From Clostridioides difficile (lineage in GTDB: Bacteria > Bacillota > Clostridia > Peptostreptococcales > Peptostreptococcaceae): a DNA stretch of 64,000 bases. Position numbers and translations under genes: made by a program. The DNA is taken from assembly GCA_024919175.1 (NCBI GenBank), contig CP103804.1:2914001-2978000 (forward strand), given 5' to 3'. Positions within the stretch are counted from its first letter, which is position 1; every line of letters starts with the position of its first letter. Positions 8,409-15,983 of this stretch are shown piece by piece. The notes beneath the pieces were generated by a model. It was not told where the DNA came from, did not search any database, and saw nothing but the letters and a program-made list of their open reading frames with translations.

Positions 8409-9200
8409 TTATTTATTTAAAAATTCAATATTAGAGTTTTTACTTAAAATATCTTCATCCATTTGATAAATAGAATTCATTAACTTTTCTTTAAATGTAC
8501 CTATTGGTGGATTATTTAAATTGGCCAACTCTCCACTTAGTGACATTGTAAGTACACCCATTGTAGCTGCCTCTAATGTCTTTTTAGTCACGGCCATAAA
8601 ACTTGCAATCAAGCTAGCAGTCATACACCCTGTACCTGTAATACCTTTTAGTTTCTCAGTTCCATTATTTATTTTATATGTATTCTTACTATCAGTTATT
8701 ATATCTATTTTTCCAGTTGCTGCAACTATACATTCAAGCTTTTCAGAAACTTTTTTTATTATATCAGTAGAATCTTCATCATCATCAAATGAATCTACAC
8801 CTTTACCCATTACATCAAAACCACCTATAAATTTTATCTCTGCTATATTCCCTTTAACCACATCAAATTTAACTTCATTTAGAAGCTTATTTGTAAGTTC
8901 TGCTCTGGCTTTACTTGCAAAGACTCCCACTGGGTCTAAGATAACAGGTTTATTGTATTTATTTGCAGCCTTTCCAGCCAATAAAAACAAATCTAATATA
9001 TTTGAATTCATAGTTCCTATATTTATAACTACAGCATTTGCTATACTTATCATTTCTTCTACTTCCTCATAGGAAAAACTCATAAGGGGACTGGCTCCTA
9101 TAGCTAAAGTTACATTAGCACAATCATTTATTGTTACGTTATTAGTATAGTGAATTACTAATGGATTTACTTTCTTTACGTCTTCAATTAAATTATACAT
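8409..9200 (-). CDS. thiM: Hydroxyethylthiazole kinase
   Basis: 263 residues of the ribokinase-like ThiM family, which phosphorylates the thiazole moiety for thiamine salvage. Visible motifs are VIHYTNNVTINDCAN near the N-terminus, KPVILDPVG in the centre and the catalytic/anion-hole sequence GITGTGCMTASL near 185. It sits between thiD and thiE with short gaps, so the three are one salvage operon. GGAGG precedes the ATG. Confidence 0.95.
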   Translation of the reverse strand: MYNLIEDVKKVNPLVIHYTNNVTINDCANVTLAIGASPLMSFSYEEVEEMISIANAVVINIGTMNSNILDLFLLAGKAANKYNKPVILDPVGVFASKARAELTNKLLNEVKFDVVKGNIAEIKFIGGFDVMGKGVDSFDDDEDSTDIIKKVSEKLECIVAATGKIDIITDSKNTYKINNGTEKLKGITGTGCMTASLIASFMAVTKKTLEAATMGVLTMSLSGELANLNNPPIGTFKEKLMNSIYQMDEDILSKNSNIEFLNK

Positions 9201-9226
9201 ATTCTACCTCCATAAAATTTTATTTA

Positions 9227-10021
9227 CTATTCAAACTTATAAAAATGATGTACTGGACCTACTCCATGACCTATATCAAAACTATTTTTTATTGCTTCTG
9301 TTATATAAATTTTACTTAATTTTACTGCTTCTTTTATTTCATAACCTAATGCAAGGTAAGATGTTATTGCAGAGGATAATGTACATCCTGTTCCATGTGT
9401 ATTTTTTTTATCAATTCTTTCGCTTTTATACACTTCAAATATATTTTTACCAACTAAAATATCCACTGCTTCTCCATCTAAATGCCCGCCTTTCATAAGA
9501 ACAAATTTAGGTCCAAGCTCTAATATTTTCTTTCCTACACTATTCATATCATCTACATTATGTATTTTTATTCCTGTAATTTCTTCTGCTTCTGGAATAT
9601 TTGGTGTAATTATATATGCGAGTGGTATTAAATATTTAATTAGATTTTCCTTTGCTTCTGGTTTTAATAAATAATATCCACTTTTAGATATCATTACAGG
9701 GTCTACTATTAAATATTCTGGATTGTATTTTTTTAAATTTTTAACTATTTCAAGTATAATTTCTGGACTTGAAACCATCCCTATTTTTACCGCTCTGGGA
9801 GATATATCATCAAATACTGCCTCTATTTGTTTTTTTATTATGTTTTGACTTAAATCTTCCACAGCAAAAACTCCTTGAGTATTTTGTGCTGTTATAGCTG
9901 TTATTACACTCATTCCATATGTGCCAATTGCACTAAAAGTTTTCAAATCAGCTTGGATTCCAGCTCCTCCAGATGAATCTGAACCAGCTATTGTAAGTGT
10001 TGGTATTTTGTAATTACTCAT
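9227..10021 (-). CDS. thiD: Hydroxymethylpyrimidine (phosphate) kinase
   Basis: 264 residues of the ribokinase superfamily. It starts PTLTIAGSDSSGGAGIQADLKTF, the classic ThiD N-terminus, and carries IVDPVMISKSG and the C-terminal anion hole KNTHGTGCTLSSA. It makes HMP-pyrophosphate by two successive phosphorylations for the ThiE reaction. It is the first gene after a TPP riboswitch. No thiC or thiG is present, so this cluster serves salvage and coupling rather than de novo ring synthesis. Confidence 0.95.
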   Translation of the reverse strand: MSNYKIPTLTIAGSDSSGGAGIQADLKTFSAIGTYGMSVITAITAQNTQGVFAVEDLSQNIIKKQIEAVFDDISPRAVKIGMVSSPEIILEIVKNLKKYNPEYLIVDPVMISKSGYYLLKPEAKENLIKYLIPLAYIITPNIPEAEEITGIKIHNVDDMNSVGKKILELGPKFVLMKGGHLDGEAVDILVGKNIFEVYKSERIDKKNTHGTGCTLSSAITSYLALGYEIKEAVKLSKIYITEAIKNSFDIGHGVGPVHHFYKFE

Positions 10022-10058
10022 TTATACCCTCCTAAAAATTTAATTTAAATAAATTAAC

Positions 10059-10090
10059 TAAAAAAGCTATACCTACAATAGGTATAGCTT
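10059..10090 (-). terminator. TPP riboswitch expression-platform terminator
   Basis: Perfect 10-bp stem AAGCTATACC / GGTATAGCTT with a 7-nt loop, followed on the minus strand by a run of T. It lies between the TPP aptamer and thiD, as expected for transcription attenuation on ligand binding. Confidence 0.85.
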
Positions 10091-10133
10091 AGAAATTCGC
10101 ATATATCATAAATAATACATACTTAAGTTTTAT

Positions 10134-10214
10134 ACTAAGCTTTCCTACGCTGGCATTATCCAGTTCAGGTGTAAGGGTCGGTATTCCTCTCAGCTCTTGG
10201 CTCCCCTAGCTATT
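10134..10214 (-). ncRNA. TPP (THI-element) riboswitch aptamer
   Basis: Read on the minus strand it has the conserved THI-box blocks in order: GGGGAG, CTGAGAGG, ACCCTT, ACCTGAACTGGATAATGCCA and GCGTAGG, closed by complementary AGCT ends. It precedes thiD-thiM-thiE. Thiamine pyrophosphate binding should favour the downstream terminator. Confidence 0.95.
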
Positions 10215-10238
10215 TTAATTTATTATATTTATAACTTC

Positions 10239-10266
10239 ATTATATTACAATAGTATTTCTTGTCAA
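10239..10266 (-). promoter_or_regulatory. Vegetative promoter of the thi operon
   Basis: TTGACA (10261-10266) and TATAAT (10239-10244) on the minus strand, both perfect, with a 16-nt spacer. They lie just upstream of the TPP aptamer. Confidence 0.8.
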
Positions 10267-10310
10267 GTTTTTACACTGTATACACTTATTTACAATGTAA
10301 TTAAAGACGC

Positions 10311-10622
10311 TTACTTCAGTTCTTTTATATCTTCTCCAACAATATAATTTTCTTTATTGTCAATTGAATCTATAAGTATATTGGGATTTTTTATTATAGA
10401 TAATTTTTTATCCCTAGTTAACTGTTTTATATAGTATTCTAATTTCATTGCATTACTTTTTGTACTTGTTACAAAATAGACCTCTAACTTTTTAAATCCC
10501 TTTGCTCTTGTATACTTTGAATTAATACCTAACTTATGTTCATTCATTCTTCTTGCTATATTGCTAGTATATCCAGTATATAGAGAATCATCTTTACATC
10601 TTATAATATATGTAAAATACAT
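10311..10622 (-). CDS. GIY-YIG nuclease superfamily protein (UPF0213 type)
   Basis: 103 residues beginning with the GIY-YIG core: FTYIIRCKDDSLYTGYTSNIARRMNEH. The YII and YTG stretches correspond to the two halves of the signature, followed by the conserved Arg; KYTRAKGFKKLEVYF is also typical of this small stand-alone group (YhbQ/YazA-like). Members are presumed DNA endonucleases, but their cellular role is poorly defined. It is transcribed alone and divergently from the metalloprotease-like gene. Confidence 0.85.
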   Translation of the reverse strand: MYFTYIIRCKDDSLYTGYTSNIARRMNEHKLGINSKYTRAKGFKKLEVYFVTSTKSNAMKLEYYIKQLTRDKKLSIIKNPNILIDSIDNKENYIVGEDIKELK

Positions 10623-10913
10623 CTTAATTCACATCCTTAAATTAAATATATAAACATTATATTATAAAATAAAAAAAACTGCTGTAAATTTTATATATCG
10701 GCCATCCCTAACAATAACTTAACTGTAAATTCTTAAAGTAGATTCTAAGAGTATTTGACGCTAAATTTTGACATATTAATAACATATTTATTCTTCTAAC
10801 AAAAAATTCACAAATATAAAAAATAAAATTTTCAAAAAAATTATAATTTTCAAAAAAATAAATTGACATATATAAAAAAATTATGATAACCTAATAAAAA
10901 GGGGGCAATGATT

Positions 10914-12167
10914 ATGGAAAACAATTTAATTACAGCTAAAAGCAATAATATTGAATTATCACAAAAGAACTTATTTAAAGTCAATTTACAGATAGGTGTA
11001 GACTTTACACTTTTGTCAAAATCACTTAAAGCCTTTTATAAAAAAGAAGAAGATTTTTATTGCATTGCTCTTGCACCATGCAATGTATCTTATGAAAAAG
11101 CAAGTAAGAAGATAAATATTTCTGATATGATAAAAGAAATTAATACTTTAATTGAAAGTGTAACTGATAAAAGTGAACTTTTAAATGAAGAAATATTTAC
11201 AAATAATCTATCAGAATTTTATGATGAATCTTTAGATAACATTTATATAGAGTTAAGACAAGCATATCTATATCTTAAGAAGAATACAAATAATCTTGAT
11301 ATAGAAAACTCCATTGAATATGTATTCGATGTCAGTATAAGTAATGAAACAAAAATAAAAGAAAATCCACTAATTAACTTTAATTCACTTTCTTTAGTAG
11401 TATGGAGTGGTGAAACAAATAATATTTTACATCAAATGAATATTTTAGATTTAGAAAATATTCACTCCTATCTTTCAGAAAACAATGCAAATATGACTCT
11501 TTATCGAGACGATAATCTCGAATATGAAGTTAACAAAAACAGTGAAAATGTAAGAGAAAGTAACATAGATATAATTGAACAAATGCTTATACTTCCAGAT
11601 AATTCAGACTATGATAAAAATGAAGTTGAAAACATGAAAAACAGACTTTCAAATATAAATGGAAAATATCTACAAACACTTAAAGAAAAAGATATAATTA
11701 TAAAATTAATAAATTCAAATTTAACTGATGAGCCAGAATTTAGTGATTTAAAACACCAATTACCTCCGTGTTGGGTAAGATCAGGTAAAACTTGGAAAGA
11801 TGTACCTGGTGTATATAGAAACAACTCTATTGTAGCTAAAATAGGTTATAGTAACCCTAGTTATACAAATGTTCATTCAGCTAAAAATTTGGAATTACAT
11901 GAAACTGCACATGCTATAGATAAAAATGTCTTAAACAAAAAATCAAATTCAGAAGAATTTATGGAAGTGTTTACTCAAGAAAGATATAAACTTTATGACC
12001 CTAAACAAATTGCACATGCATATATTAGTAAATTCCCAGAAGAATTTTTTGCAGAATCATTTGTTCATTATTATCTTGATGAAGATTCAAAAAATATATT
12101 AAAAGAAAATTGTCCTTTAACATATAACTTTCTTGAAGAATTAGAACTAAGCTATGAAATACATTAA
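10914..12167 (+). CDS. Anthrax-lethal-factor-like (M34/ATLF) zinc metalloprotease domain protein
   Basis: 417 residues. The C-terminal part (about 290-417) matches the catalytic domain of anthrax lethal factor: ELHETAHAID with HExxH at 329-333, then a Tyr at 370 exactly 7 residues before Glu377 in PEEFFAESF. This reproduces the His-Glu-His/Tyr/Glu set of lethal factor and of the C. difficile Pro-Pro endopeptidase PPEP-1. The tail CPLTYNFLEEL also resembles lethal factor's NAPKTFQFI region. The N-terminal 280 residues, rich in Asn/Glu/Lys, are not recognised. There is no signal peptide or membrane segment, so as read it is cytosolic. In-frame ATG 10908 is too close to GGGGG; ATG 10914 has 8-nt spacing. 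Substrate unknown. Confidence 0.75.
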   Translation: MENNLITAKSNNIELSQKNLFKVNLQIGVDFTLLSKSLKAFYKKEEDFYCIALAPCNVSYEKASKKINISDMIKEINTLIESVTDKSELLNEEIFTNNLSEFYDESLDNIYIELRQAYLYLKKNTNNLDIENSIEYVFDVSISNETKIKENPLINFNSLSLVVWSGETNNILHQMNILDLENIHSYLSENNANMTLYRDDNLEYEVNKNSENVRESNIDIIEQMLILPDNSDYDKNEVENMKNRLSNINGKYLQTLKEKDIIIKLINSNLTDEPEFSDLKHQLPPCWVRSGKTWKDVPGVYRNNSIVAKIGYSNPSYTNVHSAKNLELHETAHAIDKNVLNKKSNSEEFMEVFTQERYKLYDPKQIAHAYISKFPEEFFAESFVHYYLDEDSKNILKENCPLTYNFLEELELSYEIH

Positions 12168-12310
12168 TACTTAATAACATATTTCTATTTAATAAAGTAC
12201 TCTTTATAAAAGACTTTTTGATATTTATGTTATAATATTTCTAATGGTTATATTTTAAAACAGTTTATGTAACCCATAATTTAAATAAATAATAAAAAGG
12301 ATGAAGAGTT

Positions 12311-13180
12311 ATGAAATTAAACAGAAATGATGCTTGTTGGTGTGGAAGTACTAAAAAATATAAAAAATGTCATATGGATATAGATAATAAAATAAATTCA
12401 TTCGCTCAGCTAGGTCATATTGTACCTACTCATGACATCATAAAAAATGCAACACAAATTGAAGAAATAAAAAAAAGTGCTGTAATAAACACAAAGATTT
12501 TAGATTATATTTCAGATAAAATTAAAGTTGGAATGTCTACAGAAGATATAAATGAATTAGTTCACAACTTTACTCTAGAAAATGGAGCTATCCCTGCACC
12601 ACTAGATTATAACGGCTTTCCTAAAAGTGTATGTACATCAATAAACAATGAAGTTTGTCATGGTATCCCAAGTAAAGACATCATATTAAAGGATGGAGAT
12701 ATTATAAATGTAGATGTTTCTACTATTTTTAATGGCTATTACTCAGATGCTTCAAGAATGTTTATGGTAGGAAATGTTAAAGAAAATGCAAAACAATTGG
12801 TTCAAGTTACTAAAGAATGCATTCAAAAAGGTCTTGAAGCTGCTAAACCATGGGGATTCTTGGGTGATATAGGTGATGCTATTAATTCTTATGCAAAAGA
12901 AAATGGATATTCTGTTGTTAGAGAAATTGGTGGTCATGGAGTTGGATTAAGTTTTCATGAAGACCCATTTGTAAGTTATGTTTCTAAAAAAGGAACTGAA
13001 ATGCTATTGGTTCCTGGAATGATATTTACGATAGAGCCTATGGTAAATGAAGGCACTGATGAAATTTTTGTTGATGAAGAAAATGATTGGACTATCTATA
13101 CAAAAGATGGTAAATTATCTGCTCAGTGGGAGTGCATGGTTTTAGTTACAGAGACAGGAATTGAAATTTTAACTCAATAA
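12311..13180 (+). CDS. map: Methionine aminopeptidase type I with N-terminal SEC-C zinc motif
   Basis: 289 residues. Residues 1-25 form a SEC-C motif (RNDACWCGSTKKYKKCH) that binds zinc and may contact ribosomes. The rest is a pita-bread type I MetAP removing N-terminal Met. Metal-site regions are visible: NVDVSTIFNGYYSDASRMF (two Asp), GGHGVGLSFHEDP (His), FTIEPMVNEG (Glu) and QWECMVLVTE (Glu). An AAGGATGAAGAG ribosome site precedes the ATG. It is monocistronic and shares a bidirectional terminator with the convergent ferredoxin gene. A second map in the ribosomal-protein cluster is usual in clostridia, so this is probably the extra paralog. Confidence 0.93.
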   Translation: MKLNRNDACWCGSTKKYKKCHMDIDNKINSFAQLGHIVPTHDIIKNATQIEEIKKSAVINTKILDYISDKIKVGMSTEDINELVHNFTLENGAIPAPLDYNGFPKSVCTSINNEVCHGIPSKDIILKDGDIINVDVSTIFNGYYSDASRMFMVGNVKENAKQLVQVTKECIQKGLEAAKPWGFLGDIGDAINSYAKENGYSVVREIGGHGVGLSFHEDPFVSYVSKKGTEMLLVPGMIFTIEPMVNEGTDEIFVDEENDWTIYTKDGKLSAQWECMVLVTETGIEILTQ

Positions 13181-13183
13181 AAT

Positions 13184-13229
13184 ATAAAAGCCTATAAAGA
13201 TTGAGTTTTCAATCTTTATAGGCTTTTAT
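13184..13229. terminator. Bidirectional terminator between map and ferredoxin genes
   Basis: Long near-perfect hairpin (arms ATAAAAGCCTATAAAGATTGA and its complement, 3-nt loop) with T runs on both sides, sitting between convergent genes. Confidence 0.9.
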
Positions 13230-13233
13230 TTTG

Positions 13234-13422
13234 TTAATGCACATCTATTGCATCAACTGGACAGCTTTCTCTAGCTTCTTTTGCTGATTCTTCAGCATCA
13301 CTTGGTATTTCATCAACTATAACATGTGATTTTCCATCATCAGCCATGTCAAATACTTCTGGACATATTGATGGGCATAATCCACAACCTATACAAGTAT
13401 CTTGATTAACATTTGCTTTCAT
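13234..13422 (-). CDS. Single-cluster [4Fe-4S] ferredoxin
   Basis: 62-residue acidic electron carrier. The first cluster motif CIGCGLCPSIC supplies Cys10, 13 and 16, and Cys54 in ESCPVDAI is the fourth ligand. The second cluster of classical clostridial 2[4Fe-4S] ferredoxins is degenerate, and extra Cys20 remains. This resembles monocluster ferredoxins of the Thermotoga/Desulfovibrio type. It has its own GGAGG site and is probably transcribed alone. Partner enzymes cannot be inferred from neighbours. Confidence 0.92.
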   Translation of the reverse strand: MKANVNQDTCIGCGLCPSICPEVFDMADDGKSHVIVDEIPSDAEESAKEARESCPVDAIDVH

Positions 13423-13582
13423 AATAAAAACCTCCTAGACGTTACAAATTTTAAATTTTGTTTACCAAAGATTGGCGAACTAAAACTTTGACCTTCAGTT
13501 CTTTTTTATTATGTCCTCAAATTTGAAAAAAATACCTTTTCAAAATAAATTTTATAAAATTTATTTTATAGCTGTGTTATTA

Positions 13583-14173
13583 CTATATATAATATACATT
13601 GTCTAACTCTTCATATTCGTAGGATACTTCTCTTTTATTCTTTTTTACAGGTTCTAGATTTCTTATTTTCACTATTTTTGCTGGTATTCCAACAACTGTA
13701 GCTCCATTAGGTACATCTTTAACAACAACTGAATTTGCACCAATCTTTGAATTAGAACCGATATTTAAAGGTCCCAGTATTTTTGTTCCAGCTCCAATTA
13801 ATACATCATCGCCAACAGTTGGATGTCTCTTTCCAGTATCCTTTCCTGTAGCTCCTAAAGTAGCTCCTTGGTATATTGTTACTCTATTTCCCACTTCTGC
13901 TGTTTCACCAATTACAACACCCATTCCATGGTCTATCAAAATACCTTCTCCCATTTTAGCTCCAGGATGTATTTCTATACCAGTCATAAATCTGGATATC
14001 TGGGATATTAATCTAGCTGTAAAAAGCATCTTCTTCTTATAAAAAAAATGAGCTATTCTATGCATTATCATTGCATGCACTGATGGATATAGTAAAAAAA
14101 CTTCTATTTTAGATCTAGCTGCTGGATCATTTTTCATTATATATTCAATATCTTTATTTATTTTTTTAAACAA
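13583..14173 (-). CDS. cysE: Serine O-acetyltransferase
   Basis: About 196 residues. An N-terminal helical part (KNDPAARSKIEVFLLYPSVHA) is followed by left-handed beta-helix hexapeptide repeats (GIEIHPGAKMGEGILIDHG, TIYQGATLGATGKD). It makes O-acetylserine from serine and acetyl-CoA for CysK. The frame opens at GTG 14182, but that codon overlaps the ribosome site GAGGGAG. TTG 14173, 7 nt after it, gives the familiar N-terminus MFKKINKDIEYI, so I prefer it. It lies 26 nt after cysK in one operon. Confidence 0.93.
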   Translation of the reverse strand: MFKKINKDIEYIMKNDPAARSKIEVFLLYPSVHAMIMHRIAHFFYKKKMLFTARLISQISRFMTGIEIHPGAKMGEGILIDHGMGVVIGETAEVGNRVTIYQGATLGATGKDTGKRHPTVGDDVLIGAGTKILGPLNIGSNSKIGANSVVVKDVPNGATVVGIPAKIVKIRNLEPVKKNKREVSYEYEELDNVYYI

Positions 14174-14199
14174 AGTATTCACTCCCTCAAATAAAATTA

Positions 14200-15108
14200 T
14201 TAAAATATTCCCATGGACATATATTTATCTACTCCATCTGGAGCTACTGTTACTATTTTTTTATTTGGATATTTTTTAGCCATTTCCATAGCACCAAATA
14301 TATTTGCTCCAGAAGATATTCCTACCAAAATCCCTTCCTTTAATGCAAGTAATTTAACTGTATCAAAAGCATCTTCATCATCCACTAATATTATTTCATC
14401 TACTACACTGGAGTCATAATTTTTAGGAACAAAGTTAGCTCCTATTCCTTGTATTTTATGAGGTCCAGTTTTATTTTCTGATATAGCTGGAGATTTTTTT
14501 GGCTCAAGTGCAACTACTTTTATATTTGGATTTTGCTCTTTTAAATATCTTGCAGTCCCTATTAAAGTACCACCTGTTCCAACTCCACATACAAATATAT
14601 CTAAATCTTTGACATCATTCATAATTTCAACTGCTGTTGTTTTATAATGTGCGTTTGGATTATCTTTATTTTCAAATTGTTTCAAACTTTTATAGTTTGG
14701 ATTTTCTCTCAATAGTTCATCTGCTTTTTCTATAGAACCTGCCATTCCAGCTTTTCCATCTGTAAGTACTAAATTTGCTCCATAAGCTTTCATTAAATCT
14801 CGTCTCTCGATACTCATAGTTTCTGGCATTACTATTACTACTTCATACCCTTTTAATCTTCCTATCATAGATAATGCAATGCCAGTGTTTCCACTAGTTG
14901 CTTCTACTAGTACATCTCCCTTTTTTAATTCTCCTCTTTTTTCTAATCCTTCTAGCATTTCATAAACTGCTCTATCTTTTATACTTCCTGCTGGATTTAC
15001 TTTTTCTAATTTTACATATATGTTAGAACACCCGTTAGTACATCCTAAATTATTCAGCCTTACTACAGGTGTGTTTCCTATCAACTCTAATGCGTTATTA
15101 TATAACAT
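14200..15108 (-). CDS. cysK: O-acetylserine sulfhydrylase (cysteine synthase A)
   Basis: 302-residue PLP enzyme forming cysteine from O-acetylserine and sulfide. The Schiff-base Lys44 lies in NPAGSIKDRAVYEM. The substrate loop TSGNTGIALS and the PLP-phosphate loop GVGTGGTLIGTARYL are present, as is GISSGAN near the C-terminus. Start is ATG after AGGAGG. It is first in a cysK-cysE operon, and two 15-bp palindromes upstream suggest repression by a cysteine or sulfur regulator. Confidence 0.95.
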   Translation of the reverse strand: MLYNNALELIGNTPVVRLNNLGCTNGCSNIYVKLEKVNPAGSIKDRAVYEMLEGLEKRGELKKGDVLVEATSGNTGIALSMIGRLKGYEVVIVMPETMSIERRDLMKAYGANLVLTDGKAGMAGSIEKADELLRENPNYKSLKQFENKDNPNAHYKTTAVEIMNDVKDLDIFVCGVGTGGTLIGTARYLKEQNPNIKVVALEPKKSPAISENKTGPHKIQGIGANFVPKNYDSSVVDEIILVDDEDAFDTVKLLALKEGILVGISSGANIFGAMEMAKKYPNKKIVTVAPDGVDKYMSMGIF

Positions 15109-15136
15109 ACTACTTCCTCCTATATGTCCAAATCTA

Positions 15137-15185
15137 TTATCAAATTGATAACGATAAATATATTATAGTATTATCATTTTGATAA
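15137..15185 (-). promoter_or_regulatory. Paired palindromic operators upstream of cysK
   Basis: Two copies of TTATCA-N3-TGATAA (15137-15151 and 15171-15185), centres 34 bp apart, lie 30-80 nt before the cysK start. Equal palindromes about three helical turns apart suggest cooperative binding by a dimeric regulator. The regulator is not identified; a CymR-type Rrf2 repressor is one guess. Confidence 0.55.
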
Positions 15186-15250
15186 TGCAACCTTTTTTTG
15201 GATTTTATCCCTACAATTGTTTTATTCCTAATATTAGTAATTTTCAAATA

Positions 15251-15285
15251 AAAAAAGTGAAAATCATTATCGATTTTCACTCTTT
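15251..15285 (-). terminator. Terminator after kdpC
   Basis: Stem GTGAAAATC / GATTTTCAC with a 6-nt loop, followed on the minus strand by a run of T (15251-15256). It ends the kdp operon and lies upstream of the cysK promoter region. Confidence 0.8.
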
Positions 15286-15338
15286 AAACTTTATGCTAAG
15301 TCATACATACTCTTTTGCTATGAACACTCTACAAAATA

Positions 15339-15965
15339 CTATATAAGACCTAATATTTTTGCAACCTCTACATTAACCTTTAACACATTAACTCTATCTT
15401 CACCTAAAACTCCGAACAGTTTCTTTGAAGTATTATCATCTACAATTTTTTGTAATTTACTTTCTGATATTCCTGATACTTTTGCTACAGCAGGTATCTG
15501 AACCTTTGCAGAAGCAGGGCTTATATTAGGGTCAAGTCCTGAACCTGATGCTGTAAGTAAATCTGTTGGTATATCTTCTTTTTTAACACCTGGATTATCT
15601 TTCAAAAACTGTTCAATATCTTTTTGAACTCTATCATGAAGCTCTGGATTAGTTGCTCCATAATTAAAAGAACCTGATGAAACACCGCCATAAACTGTAT
15701 TTCCATCCTTATCTGGTATTAAATCTTCTTTTGTATAAGTATTATAGTTTACTGATGAAACTCTTCCCTTAAAAAATCTTGCATCTGTAAAACTTTGCCC
15801 AATAAGCTCTGAACCAACCTTTACACCATTTACTTCTATCATACTTCCATTAGCTTTATCTTTAAATGCAACTTGACTCACGCCTGTTAAAACAAGTGGA
15901 TATACAAGTCCGCAAACAAATAACAATACAATACTTACAAGCAATGCTGGCTTTAATGTTTTCAT
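15339..15965 (-). CDS. kdpC: Potassium-transporting ATPase subunit C
   Basis: KdpC anchors and stabilises the KdpFABC potassium pump. One N-terminal transmembrane helix (LLVSIVLLFVCGLVYPLVLTG) is followed by an extracytoplasmic domain with the family blocks GSELIGQSF, ARFFKGRVSSVNYN, TASGSGLDPNISPASA and DRVNVLKVNV. The frame extends to ATG 15980, but that ATG is part of the ribosome-site sequence; ATG 15965 follows GGAGG by 8 nt, giving 208 residues. It is the last gene of kdpFABC. Confidence 0.95.
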   Translation of the reverse strand: MKTLKPALLVSIVLLFVCGLVYPLVLTGVSQVAFKDKANGSMIEVNGVKVGSELIGQSFTDARFFKGRVSSVNYNTYTKEDLIPDKDGNTVYGGVSSGSFNYGATNPELHDRVQKDIEQFLKDNPGVKKEDIPTDLLTASGSGLDPNISPASAKVQIPAVAKVSGISESKLQKIVDDNTSKKLFGVLGEDRVNVLKVNVEVAKILGLI

Positions 15966-15983
15966 TTTTATATCCTCCATCTA

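Noticed and set aside
8521..9072. 183-codon plus-strand frame across thiM
   Set aside because: Antisense to an intact thiM with no ribosome site or recognisable domain.
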